Part shown: piece after piece, positions 1-12,304 of the stretch | Layout: every line of letters begins with the position of its first letter | Numbering within the stretch: position 1 is the first letter of the stretch | Source: Glossina fuscipes | Taxonomy: Eukaryota; Arthropoda; Insecta; Diptera; Glossinidae | Direction of reading: 5' to 3' | Length of the DNA: 64,000 bases | Assembly (NCBI RefSeq): GCF_014805625.2 | Contig: NW_023998414.1 | Location: forward strand, 7,937,985-8,001,984 | Notes under the pieces: generated by a model | The model's database searches: none | Told to the model about the DNA's origin: nothing | Seen by the model: the letters and a program-made list of their open reading frames with translations, nothing else | Program-made: the position numbers and the translations under genes

Positions 1-171
1 AAATGACTGTAAATAAAAACACCAAAGGGAGGGAAATGATTTCTGTATTATGTGGCAAAAAAATCTACGCACACTCTTTTTTTTTGTGAAGAATAGAAAA
101 AAGCGAAGGAACGAACAAGTAAATTGTAAATATATCTGCAATTGGGTACATTCACACGTACATTTACACTT

Positions 172-216
<45 letters not shown>

Positions 217-1208
217 CTTATGTATCTATACATGTGCTTGTGTGTGTGCGATTTGTTTAATTTCAATGGGTAGATGGCCGAATGAATGAATATAATAAAA
301 AGTTAGTTGAAAAAAATCTTACCGAAATGTAAAGCAAATATGTATATATGCGTTAAGGTTTGAACACTATTAAATATAATATGAAATTTGAAGGAACAAA
401 TGTAAATAAAAAAAAAAAATTTTTCATAAATACATTTAGAATGCACTATTTTTTACTCACTTAAATTTCTTAAAATAATCTTTTTTTTTTTTAATTTTGT
501 TTTTTTTGTTTATATTTTTATTACAACCTTCTTCTTACTTTGCTATATAAATAGCGTAAAATATTTTAAATTTCAACTTTAAATTTGTTTTCTAAAAATG
601 TTCAAAGGAAAAAATGTATATTTTTTTTTTTTTCAATTTTTAATCCGCAAGTGAGGAACCGCTCACAAAATTCACACGTCCACTTTTAATGAAAAATGAA
701 ATGAAATGAATGGAATGAAATAAAATTTCCGCTGCAAATCTTTGTTTTTTCCTATTTATCTATATCTGTTCGGTTTTTTACTTATTTTTGCCTTCTCCCT
801 GTTTACTTTTTTTTTTTTTTTTCTTGTATTTCGTTTTGTTCGCATTTTCGTTCTTATTTCATTGTCCATTGCAGTCAAACCCCTTATTTTGTGTAAAAAC
901 CATTATTATTATTTTTTTTTTTATTTTTTTTTTTTGGTAATAGTTCTTCAAATTCTTCAAATGATACATAATAGGTATGCGATCTCGTGTTAATATAAGT
1001 GAAATATAGAAAGAAATATTTGCGTAAAGGAAAGAAGGAAAAAGAGGACAACGAGAAGAAGAGCAGAAGAGAAGTTTACATATAAGAAAACTAAGAAATG
1101 TTCAATAAACTTCATTCATTAAACAATTTTGCGAACTGAGAAAAGTGCTAACGCATTACCGCCTAGATCAATACTAAATATTTCGCGCGAAATAAACCGC
1201 AAAATTAC
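1..1208. other. AT-rich region upstream of HIRA
   Basis: No coding gene is supported here. The stretch is dominated by T and A homopolymers and by a (TA)n block at 176-211. It presumably holds the HIRA promoter and 5' UTR, but no core promoter element can be named with confidence. Confidence 0.5.
176..211. repeat. (TA)n microsatellite
   Basis: About 18 uninterrupted TA units are visible. The short open frames read through it on both strands encode only Ile-Tyr repeats and are not genes. Confidence 0.9.
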
Positions 1209-4200
1209 ATGAAACTCTTAAAGCCAAATTGGGTAAATCACGATGGTAATTAATAATAGAACATAATAATAAGTGAAGCCATTTGTTTAAAAATGTTTTT
1301 TTTTTTTTTTTTTTGTTGTTGTTGTTTTTAAATAGAAAAACCAATATTTTCGGTGGATGTGCATCAAGAGTGCCTTAAATTTGCTACGGGTGGTCAAGGC
1401 AATGATTCCGGGCGAGTAGTTATTTGGAATTTGTTGCCGGTGTTATCTGAAAAAGCCGAATTGGATGAGAGTGTACCAAAAATGTTATGCCAAATGGATA
1501 ATCATTTGGCGTGCGTTAATTGTGTGCGATGGTCTCAAAGTGGTTTCATGTTAGCTTCCGGTTCCGATGATAAACTGTTAATGATTTGGAAGCAATCGAA
1601 AGTAAGTAGTAGTTGTGAGCGCATTTACTTGAAGATAATAATAATAATAATAATAATAAAAGATAGCGGCTTTATTGATTGTAAATATGTTTATATGTTG
1701 AAGGGTCCAAGTGGTGTGTTCGCTACGGGTGGCATTCAGAAGAATTACGAATCGTGGAAATGTGTGTACACATTACGCGGCCATTCAGGTGATGTTTTAG
1801 ATTTGGCTTGGTCACCTCAGGATCGTTGGTTGGCCAGTTGTAGTATTGATAACACCATAATTATATGGGATGTGCAAAACTTTCCGGCCATGTTGGCGAT
1901 GCTGAAAGGTCACACTGGTCTAGTCAAAGGCATTGCTTGGGATCCAGTTGGTAAATATTTGGCGTCTCAAAGCGATGATCGCAGTGTTAAAATATGGAAA
2001 ACAAGCGATTGGACTTGCAGTAACACGATTACTGAACCTTTTGAGGAATGTGGCGGCACAACACATATATTACGTTTGTCTTGGTCGCCAGATGGCCAGT
2101 ATTTGGTTTCAGCTCATGCAATGAACGGCGGAGGACCAACCGCTCAAATTATCGAACGCGAGGGCTGGAAGTGTGATAAAGATTTTGTTGGTCATCGTAA
2201 GGCAGTCACATGTGTGCGTTTTCATACAGCTATACTTAAACGGCAAGCGCCGAAAAGTCAAAAACCTCAACAGTATTGCTGTTTAGCGGTCGGTTCACGC
2301 GATCGTAGCCTCTCTGTATGGATGACGGCACTGCAGAGACCGTTAGTGGTAATACACGAACTCTTTAACGACAGTATTCTCGATTTGTCATGGGGACCAG
2401 ACAAATGCATATTATTGGCTTGTAGTGGTGATGGTACTGTGGCGTGTTTACAATTTTCAGAAAATGAATTGGGTACACCGCTCTCGGAGGAGGATAAAAA
2501 CGCTTTGTATCAAAGAATTTACGGTAAAAGTGCAACAAATATGGAAAATGGTTCTTCCTCAGTAGCCGATATGGTTATAGAAAATTCCGAATTATTGCAA
2601 TGCATTCAAGAGAAAGTCAAGCCACCCACTTTGCCTAACATATCGTCATCTAATCACAATAATAATTGTGTAGGTCCAGTCATACAAAATACAACACTGC
2701 CCTCCTCAAATGGACTAATCTGCGATATTTCAAATAATAACCCCACCACAATGATAAAATCCGGGAATCTCGCGCAGAATCCCGCATTCGGTTCCAATAT
2801 TTCGCCCGTGAAAGCTATTGGTCAACAATTAGAAACGCGAACAGCTGACGGGAAAAGACGTATAACACCGGTGTTTATACCTCTAAATCAAAATGTCCCG
2901 GAGAGTGGAAATGCGAATAACTTAATTAGTTGCTCAAGAGCAACGTCCACAATGAACCAAAGTTTGGATAATAGGACAATTGCTGCAATTGGCGCTGAAA
3001 CGGGAATCAGTAATAACAAGGGTATAGAAAGTACAGTTCTGCCAAAAGCCGCTATTACCGAACAGGAAGAAGGGTAGGCTTTTTCAATTGTGCTTAATTT
3101 GATGATTCAATCTTAATTGGTATTAATTTGTATTTTTTTTTTTTTTACACTTTTAAGCCGCCTGGATTCGCGTTTAGTCAAAAGTACTAAACCTTTAATG
3201 CAGCCGCTTAAAGTTACTCAAGACGTTTTTCAATCATTTCCCTATTTCAAGCGTACGCCGACTCCTGTAACGGATATAAATCCCGCCAGCTTTATTTCAC
3301 CATCGAAAGTTTTTCAAGCTTCTACCTCAGGACCGAAAATACCGATAACCGTCAACACAAAATGTGAATATCAAAAGACTGCTTTAGATTACCGTGTTCA
3401 CGTACACAACGGTTGTGTTCATACCGCCACAGGTTTATTAGCCAAAGTAACCGCCTATAGATTAAATGTTGGTAAACTATGGGAGACATATGTAGGTGAG
3501 TTTTAGTAAAGTGCTAAATTTTATATATGCGAAACGTTTAAAAATGAAATTATACGCGCGTGCATTTAACTTCAGGTTCGCCTATTGTCAATTTTAATTT
3601 TTGCTCTAAATGCGTGATGTTGTGCAGTTTAGATGGCTCGATGCGTTTACTTGACTTGCATACCGGTAGCATTATAATGCCCGCCATTTCATTAACAACT
3701 GCGGTTATCCAGTGCGCTTTTGTAAGTTCAAACGAAAGAAAAAAAAGTGTTAAAAATCGAAATGAAATCTTCTCGTTTCGCAATAGTGTCCCAAAGGTCG
3801 TTTAGTGGGTGTTATCACCGAATGCGGTATCTTGCGTATTTGGAATATAGAGACCTGTAGTGCGGTATTAGCTACCACCTGTTCAGAGGTTTTCGGTAAA
3901 CATGGCGCTGTTATGCAGTTTCATATAACCGAGCATGCCGTACCATTAATTATGTTCGCCAATGGCCACGCTTACTCATATTCACCGCAATTAATGTCGT
4001 GGCTAGTTTTGAATACGAAAGATCCAATTATGCGCCATGGTCTGCAGACGTCTATGCCCAAAGAATTCAACAAAAATTATTTATCCTATCCTTTGACGTC
4101 TGTGCAGGCTTCCACTAATGCGTTTGCCCAACAAACGGCGGCCATTGATTTGTAAGTATGAGCAGCACATATCAAAAAAAAACAAAGAAACGAAAATTTT

Positions 4201-4826
4201 TAATTTTTTTTTTTTTTTAATTTAATTTGTTCTCTCGCTTTTTTAAGAAATGCGAATGACTGGCAGACACAAGCGAAAATTATTTTCATTGAGAATCAAA
4301 TTAAGTTATGTGAAGCTATTAATTCACCCGAAGAACTTAAGCATTGGTACAGCATGTTAGCTTTCCAATTGGCAATGAGCGGCAATGAAAAAAAATTAAG
4401 ATTATTACTTAATGACTTATTAGGCTCACCTTCAATAGCCGGGCTCAAGGAACGAACGCATATATTGGTGCGTTTGATTCTTCTTCTTACCTCAATTAAT
4501 ATTAATTTTGTAATATATTATTTTTATTTTTATTTTTTTTTTTTGTAATGTAATTTTAGGATATATCCAAACATGATTTATTAGAAAACATTTTGAAACA
4601 GTTAAAGGCACATATAAAATGGCAACGTCTTTACATGGAGTACAATGAGTTGTATGAAAAGTATAAAATTTTACGGAAAAAAGAAATGGAAATCGCGCCT
4701 GTATCGTTAAAATCTTCACAATGTACAATAACCTCTCAGTTTAGATCAGTGGCAGCTACACCTGCGATTACAAAAACCGAAACTGAATCTTGTGCCAAAT
4801 TGGATGAACGTATGGATATGACCTAA
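1209..4826 (+). CDS. Hira: HIRA histone H3.3 chaperone
   Basis: WD-repeat chaperone that deposits histone H3.3 independently of replication, in the nucleus with ASF1, UBN1 and CABIN1. Coding exons read from splice signals: 1209-1245, 1336-1601, 1704-3073, 3158-3495, 3576-3721, 3787-4151, 4248-4467 and 4560-4826. They join in phase to 1002 residues; the fly protein is, from memory, about the same size. The start MKLLKPNWVNHD matches the invariant HIRA N-terminus. The first ~350 residues carry WD40 blades with recurrent IW and GHSGDV / GHTGLV / GHRKAV motifs. The ASF1-binding B motif RRITPVFI lies near residue 485. The C-terminal half matches the HIRA-like domain, ending in an amphipathic segment (KAHIKWQRLYMEYNELYEKY). 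Intron 2 (1602-1703) is 102 bp, in frame and free of stops. The AATAAA at 4907 follows the stop by about 80 bp. Identity is very sure; exon edges are likely but unproven. Confidence 0.96.
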
Positions 4827-4906
4827 ATACAAAGCCTCGTTGAAAAGCAGATTTTTTTGATAAAAAAATCACTGCCCAGCAGTTCATTACAGTACTCTAT
4901 ACCATA

Positions 4907-4912
4907 AATAAA
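4907..4912 (+). terminator. Candidate polyadenylation signal of HIRA
   Basis: AATAAA 81 bases past the HIRA stop codon, in the right orientation. AATAAA is common in DNA this AT-rich, so use of the site is inferred. Confidence 0.5.
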
Positions 4913-6044
4913 TTATAAGAGAAAAACATGAAAAGTCGATTTTACTAGATTAGAAGGTAATATCATCTTGTGTCCATTAATCAAATTGTTTTTTTTTTTC
5001 TTTTTTTTTTTTCAATTTCATTTTAAAGAATGAAATTTTTTATTTTCAAATTGTTTACAAAAGAAATTTAAGTCTCTGTCCATTCTTAGAAAGTGATGCT
5101 TACTTCCTTGGTCTACTTTGTTCTGTCGTTTGCAATCGCAACTCTTCGCCGAAAACAACAAATTCCAACTAAATGTGACGCATAAGTGAATTTATTTTTC
5201 TTTTTGAAAGATTTCGATCAAAAATTGTCGACACTCCTTAATTAATTTATCGAAGAAAGCCTAAGGTGCTGGCTAAAGGATTTCATTTTAAGGTAACAAA
5301 TAAGTTTTTGTGACCTTTGGTGGAAAATTGAAGGAGTCAGTGATGCATTTACGCATTCTCGTTACGCATTTAACTTTTTAATTATGAAATAATTTCTGTT
5401 TTATCGTTAATCTACACAATGTCCATAAGAATTATAATGGCTTGGTTTAATGGCTACCATTGGCATGAGAAGATCGTCTTTCTTCTACAATTGCTTTTTG
5501 CACTTGTGATTGTTTCCCATGCATGTAAAGTTTCTTGTAATATCATTAAATCGGAAAATATAGTTTTTGCGCCGTTTAAAATGTTTACACCCCCTTAATT
5601 TTTTTCGATAACTTGGGTAGTGTTCAAGTCAATAAAAAGTACGGCCCAATTACCAGTGGGAATATTATTTTTGAAGTTCATCTCGCGAAATGAACATGAT
5701 GAGAGATAGGAGTTATCGAAATTCATTTGGAGGCTTCATAAGTGCTACTATCCCTTTTTTCTTTCCACCCACATAGCCTTTTTTTCATGTCTTCTTTATC
5801 GATTTTTAACGAGGATTTTCTAATCGAACTACAAAAGGAACATATTTTATCTACTTTTCAAGTGAGCGAAAGAATGCTGCTTGCATTTAAGGTGTAAAGT
5901 GTAAAGTCTACTTAATTTTTTGTTTTCTCAACTCCCTGGAGTTGGATTAGTACTGCTATCGGGAGAGTTTTTTTTTATTAACTTAGCACAAGAATTTATT
6001 AAATTTGTGCAGATGTATGCAATCTTTTTGCATACCATTCTATT

Positions 6045-6235
6045 CAGAATCATTTTATGAATCGATTTAAACTTGTCTTTCCGTCGGTCTATCTTGTTTC
6101 ATTTCGTGCTCAATCTACAGTTCGCGATTTTTGCAATATTTGCATATTTTTTTAACGAATCACATACTGATTCGATCTAAGCTTGTCTTTTTGTCTGTCC
6201 GTCCTCGATTTCTTCTACCTACAGGCCGTAATATT
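6045..6235 (-). repeat. Two decayed copies of a GTCTGTC-type dispersed repeat
   Basis: Two adjacent segments share the order gaatc-(n)-gattcgat-taa-cttgtctttc-gtc-gtc-(n)-cta-cag. One starts near 6047 and the other near 6156. The same motif (read in reverse as ac-gac-gac-(n)-gcttagatcga) recurs at 51290-51340 and weakly at 17670-17720. This suggests fragments of one dispersed fly repeat family. The family cannot be named from sequence alone. Confidence 0.4.
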
Positions 6236-7083
6236 CTTCTATTCTCTTCGCCGCGTTTTGAAAAGTCGTTATACGAATAATTTTAGATTGTGTAGGATGT
6301 TTAAAGGCGTGTCTACAATGTTTTTGCTTATTTATTTTTCTTTGCTTCTTTATGCAAATTAAAAAATTTTATATTCTCGGCAATTAGTCTTAACGGTCTC
6401 ACCGAACTTCAAAAATATATACAAGACACAATTTCCCTTTCTGCTCTCGTTTTGTTTTCCCTTTTAATCCTTGGAAAGTTATAGTCGATTTCATAGATTG
6501 ACTTCAATAAAGTTCTGGTTTCTCTATATCACCTGTTTTTGGCGGAGATTGTTCAGAAAAGCCTTTACAATTATGAATAAGAAATCTCGTGCATCGTCAT
6601 TATAACATTCTTGCCTTGTTCTTCGTAGCTTTCACAAGTAATAATAGGACAAAAAAAAAAAAAAAAACAAACAAAGTTGTATATATGTGAACATAGGCGG
6701 TTAGTAGGAATCCACCGGCTCATCAATGAGATGACCGAGACTAAGTTTAATCAACACTCTCCCGATATTTACTTACGGTTGTAAATTATTATATACAAAT
6801 ATATTCATTCTGTGCTGACATATTGAAAATGGATCAAGGATTCTCAAGTAATAACCATTTATACAATCAAACGAAATGTGCCGTCCGAATTTCTCCAAAT
6901 TTCGGCTGCAACAAACAGCTAGACTCTTTTTTTACTCGCATAAAAATGTCACCCTAGTCGTGAATATTCATAAATTGTGCATAATTTTATAAATAGAATA
7001 ATAAAATTCTGATAGGTCTATAATAAAAGATGGACTTTTGATGGGCGCTCATAGTGAACTATTTTCATTTTATTAAAGTCTAG

Positions 7084-7087
7084 TATA

Positions 7088-7124
<37 letters not shown>

Positions 7125-7126
7125 TT
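7084..7126. repeat. (TA)n microsatellite, imperfect
   Basis: Alternating TA with occasional TG/CA interruptions, downstream of the NELF-B stop codon. Confidence 0.85.
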
Positions 7127-7807
7127 ATCAAAAAACTATCTTACTCATACTATCATTAACAAGTGGCCATTTTGAATGACTTGGAATATTTGTTTTATTG
7201 TTCTCAGCGCCATTCTCTCTTTCTTGAAAATCATTTTTGTGATTTTTATTCAACCCACGTAATTTTTTGGAATAAAATTTGATAAAACTGACTAGACTCG
7301 AATTCCTCGACAAATAGATTGCTTATTATTATTGATAATATTTTCGCATATAGAACCGGATGGGCCAACATAGTTACTCCTAGGGAAATCAAGTTTTTAT
7401 GTAGCATAAATTTTGATTTTTTAATATTTTATGATGAAAATTATCCCATAGAATTGAATTATTTGGCACAATTCTACAACACATGTTTTCACAAAAATTA
7501 TGCCTGAAATGGACGGTATTATCGATGAGAATAGATTCGATTCCAAATGTAAAGGATATAAAGTTGAGCCTTGCCAGGATTGTAATATTTTTAATTGTTC
7601 AGATTTTTAAACATTAGAGGATTAACTTTATATTATTAAGGTCTCATTTAATTCCATTTATTTGTTTATTTAATATATCAAAGAATGTTTGTAAAGCATT
7701 TTTTTCGAAATAAAAAAGAAAAAAAAATGATGATTATATACAAGAAACTAAAGTAAAATAACATAATTAAATCTATAAATAAAGTGACGATGAATATTTA
7801 AACCTAT

Positions 7808-10067
7808 TTATTGCATATAATGCGGTCCAGGTGTGGGTACACTTTTCAGCGGAGAATCGTAGTCAATTTCAGGCTGCTCAGCTATAGGGCACTCTTGCAA
7901 AGAAGCACCAATGCGTTCCTGTAATGTTTCATACAATTTATGAACTGTTTCATTGTGCCCTGTTGTAGGTTGCATGGCCTTCATAAGGCTGCTCAAACGG
8001 CCACTTGGCAATTTATTATGGACATACCTAAAAAATAAAAAAAAAGGGAGAAAATTTTAAGCGAAACTTTAACAAAACGATAGGAGATTGTTTTATATAT
8101 AGTTTCTTCACTATCCATAAATTTGGATGTACTTTTAATAAGCATCTACCACCTAACAACTAATAAACATTATCGTAAAATATGTGGAGCCCTTTTCCAA
8201 CATCTCCTCGTTGTATCATAATTACAACTATTTCGCAAGTAAATTCTATTCAATGTAAATTGTATATCGCATTTTCGGACTTTAAAATAAAAGAAGAAGG
8301 AAAGCACTTCTCTCAGACGGATAGAACGATGTTAAATAAAATTAAGCAAGTTTTATATTATAATAGAGGCAAATACCATAAAAGCTTGATCATATGCCTG
8401 GTGACATTATCCCGTGTTAAACCAGCAAAAAGAAATTCATCAAAGAGTGTAGTACAAAAGTCTTCGGTAGTAAATTCCTCAGCCATAGGTATTAACAAAG
8501 CAATCTGTTTGTATCCAAAAAATATTAATGTATATATATATATATATATATATGAATATTAAAATTAAATTACCAATGAGTGCAGGAATGGATCTTCATA
8601 AGCTCGATCATCTTTGCAGGAAGATAAAATAGCCAAAACCCTTAGTACACCTACACGGTCTTTTTGCCGAGCTGTATTCAAAGTATAATACATAGCCAAT
8701 ATGCTAGCGACAGAACTTTCTTGTATATAAGCTTCAACCGCATCAGGCGCCGGTCCAGAATGTTCTATAGTAGTTAAGGCGGATTCTCTTTCATCTGGTG
8801 GCAATTTAGAGTGTAAGCTGCGACACTGATCATCGACTATTAGAGACATAAGAGCGGGCAAAAATTTAGTAACCACCTGTGAATCTAATTTGGGCTCTTT
8901 AAAATCCTGGGAATCTATCATAACCCAAGCACTCAAACCCAATGCCAGCATTCTTAAAAGCAAGATCAATATAGTGTTGTCCCTTGGTAAGCCTTCATTA
9001 TTAATTAAATGCTGCAATATTTTAATAGCAGATGTGGCCAAAAAGTTAATAGCATATGGATCGCATAGAGTCATCGAAAGATCGCCTAGAACTTGTTCCT
9101 GGCCACGCTTAATATTGTCCAGAAAACCTTGTAGTTCGCGTGAGCGCTTAATGTCAACGTTTTTCTCCCGTATACAAGCGTCTAAACACCATGTGAATTT
9201 ATGGCAAGGATCGACCGATATAATTTCCTGCACCTCAAGGTCATGTAAAGCCATCAAAAGCTCAGCTCGTAGTGTGCAATAATGAACATTGCGCGTACGC
9301 AAAAATAATGTCCGTAAAAACTGCAAGACCATGTCATATAACTTGACGCTATTCCCAATCATGTTGGCCAATTTTTGAACGACTTCACCTTGCCTGCGCA
9401 CTTTAGGCGATGGATGAAAGAATAAATTATTTAAATTAGTATGATCGAAAAGGACATGCTCTTTTTCACGAATATACTGAGATAAAAGCGGTGATACTTC
9501 ATCGCCAAATAATGACTGATGATCGCGCCATATTTGCCTTTTCACCTCAGTGTCAGTATCCGCATACAATTCTCTATCTCTGACTAAAATACGTAAGTAC
9601 TTATCATCTATGTGTGGAGTATTACGCAGTATGGCCATAACTACAGGGCGCAATGCTTTTACTCTTACTACGGGAAAACTTTTAATTAACAATTCTTTTA
9701 GTTTCTTATCACGTTCCCGTACATCTTTTTGTCCCAGCTCATTAATGTGAGTTATTAATTTTTCTCGCAGCTCTTCCATTAACGAAGTATGAAAATCCAA
9801 GCGTCTTACTCCATGTAAATCCAACAAAGGTAACATAGGCCTGAGCGAAGGTAACAGTACACCATTTTCTAGCTTTTAAGAATATAAAATGAAATAGATT
9901 TTGAAATGAATAGCATTTTGTGGTGAATATATTTGGAATACCTGAAAACTTTCTATTGCCTTCAACGGATCAGTACAAGAGGTTAAAGCTTCTCGCAAAT
10001 AAGCTTGCCCAGGGATATGTACTTCTTCTAAACCGGTACCCGTAAATTTGGGAGTTGATTGAGCCAT
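7808..10067 (-). CDS. NELF-B: NELF-B, negative elongation factor subunit B
   Basis: Subunit of the NELF complex (COBRA1 in human) that holds RNA polymerase II paused near promoters; nuclear. Exons on the minus strand are 10067-9942, 9872-8574, 8504-8377 and 8027-7808. They join in phase to 590 residues, close to the 580 of the human protein. Diagnostic stretches are ALTSCTDPLKAIESFQ directly spliced to LENGVLLPSL, then LPLLDLHGVRRLDFH, FLRTLFLRTRNVHYCTLRAE, and the C-terminal LTRDNVTRHMIKLLW. The helical HEAT-like fold expected for the family has no catalytic motif to check. The W codon near the end of exon 3 is split by the last intron (TG + G), which supports that junction. It converges on HIRA. 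Its 5' end faces a long gene-free stretch. Confidence 0.96.
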
Positions 10068-10490
10068 AGTTCCGAATGTATTTTATTTATAAACCTCGTT
10101 CTTCTTTTTTAAATATTTTTAATTTGAGCACTTTGTTGGCCTTACACAGGGTTACCTACCCAACGAATGTTTATTTTGCTGCAATTTACAGAAAGAACGT
10201 AATACTCTATGCTAATTTGCAAAGCCGTCGGCAAAAGTTCCCAATTTGTTCCTCTTTTACAGCACCACTGCGAAAGATGTTGTTGGTTGTTAATTTGGGG
10301 AAATAATTAACTTTATATCTGGCATTTTACAAAAATAGCAAGTATTTCTTTTATAAATTTATGTATGTATTTTGAATTACACGTCTTCTCTGCAACGAGT
10401 AATTGGTCACTTGAGGCAAACTCTTAATAAAACATTTCCCGCACACAATTGAACGTCCACTGCAACCTAAAGTGCACTCATTGTAAACAC

Positions 10491-10614
10491 AAATAATTTT
10501 ACTGCAAACAAACCCATGTATAATATTGTGTACTGTAACAGATTGTCAACATAAATAAGTTTACAGTAAACAAAAGCATATATATTATTGTATAGTGTAT
10601 CGGAACAATCAATA
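10491..10614. repeat. Two-copy tandem repeat, 62-bp unit
   Basis: Units start at 10491 and 10553. Both open with aaata-a/g-ttta and run through aaacaaa, then a CATRTATAATATTGT-like segment. They are diverged by roughly a third. Confidence 0.6.
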
Positions 10615-12269
10615 TTATCAACCCAACGTAAAGCTTGAGATATCTTGCCTACGCCTATATATTACATTTGAGAGAGGAGAGTGTTTCTCACGCCTTTTGT
10701 GCATATGTGTATTAGAAATAATCGAAACTCGAAAACGAAGCCTGGCTGACGCCATGCGTAATCAGTATCATTATTAGAATCGAAGAAAATTAAATAGTAT
10801 GATTTTATTTAGTAGGAAATATTTTTGACAATATTCGACACTTTTCTAAAAATTTAAACGTTTCATTAGAGCTGCTTTGACCGCGTGAAGAAGAAAATTT
10901 GCATTTGGCAATACTTGTAAAAGTAGTCTGAAGAAGTATCTGAAATATACTCATCTCCCGGGTAAGGAGAAACACTGTTTATTACGAAACACACATAATA
11001 GGAAATTAAAGAACATGTTTAGTAAATATACTTTAAAAAAATTGGGCCGTCTTTATAGACGTGGTCGTGTAGAAAAAGTGTAACGGTATCGAGGGCTTTG
11101 CAGTATTGTTTTTTTCTTTTTTAAGATAAACTTTTGAAACAATCATTCATAAAAATTTCTTAATTATCACGTTATCAAGTTATTACTTTTCCTTACATTT
11201 TCCTTTTGATCGGTTACATTTCATTACAGGATAAGAAATGATGCCTTTCTAATTTTGTACGTAGCAAATGGGGAATCATTTCGTGCGTAAAAATATCTAA
11301 AAAACGCTCAATCAAATGATCTTTTAAAAATGTAGCAGGTAAGGTGAGGGTTAGATTGGATTTACTATTAAAATAAAAATGCCTTTTTCCCCAAATCTTT
11401 TCAAAACAATAAAAATACAAAATATATCTATCTAAGGTATATGAATTTTTGATAATTTGTCAAGAAATTTTTACTTAGGTATATGAGCACCCTTTAAATA
11501 AATCCCACTCTAATCGCTTTGAATATTGTATATTTGGCATCACTTATTCAAATGTGATTAGCATTGTTATTGTAATTTTGTCTACTTTTGAGAGCAGATT
11601 TTTTTGAATACTCTGCATCTGGCAATTAGTTTTTCAAATATTACCAGCATTGCCCTTGTAATTTTCTTCTTTCTTCGCTAGTCTCAACTTAGCAAATTAT
11701 TTTAGGGGAAATGTGGTCGGAGGGGTCGGAAATGAAAGCGTAGCGCCTTGTAGAGCGATTAATTGATTTTATTCCAGCGATTCCTTCCGTTACAGGAATC
11801 ATAGGACTTATTGATGCTTTATTAAAGGGGCATTTATAGATAAAATTTGATTTATACATTTTAGGATAATCAGAATTTCTAAACCTCTTAAAGTTTCAAC
11901 GGCTACGTATACCTATTCTAATACCTTAGAAAGGCACAGTTTTGACAACTGATATCCATCGCATTCATATACTCACATGCAAAATTCTTTGTCTCAGTGT
12001 CCCAATATATCAGTGGCTTCATCTCTTTGTTTATTACGAAGAATGCCACGTCACCTATGGTTCATTTAGTTATTGGAATTACCGCTATACATATATTATG
12101 GGGGTTTTCAAATTCAAAATGCATTTAAGCATGTCCATTTGTACAATTGCTAAATTGGGGGGGAAGAATAAATCGCCTAAGAATTTGCAAAAAGAGTTTG
12201 AAAATGGCGTAAGCAGATCAAAGAACACGCCTATAACGCTTTGGCCAATTTAGACATCACTTAGCTTTT

Positions 12270-12304
12270 AGAAGAAGAAGAAGAAGAACAACAACAACAA
12301 CAAC
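12270..12304. repeat. (AAG)n/(AAC)n compound triplet repeat
   Basis: About five AAG units run straight into about six AAC units. Confidence 0.8.

Larger units (their letters stand above)
4827..7807. other. Intergenic between convergent HIRA and NELF-B
   Basis: This includes the HIRA 3' UTR. It contains no supported gene; the two short frames near 7128-7507 are low-complexity and unrecognised. It holds a decayed repeat near 6040-6210, an A17 run near 6651-6667 and a (TA)n block at 7084-7126. Confidence 0.6.

Noticed and set aside
11942..12253. 103-residue plus-strand ORF
   Set aside because: No domain, isolated, in a gene-free region; the composition does not stand out.
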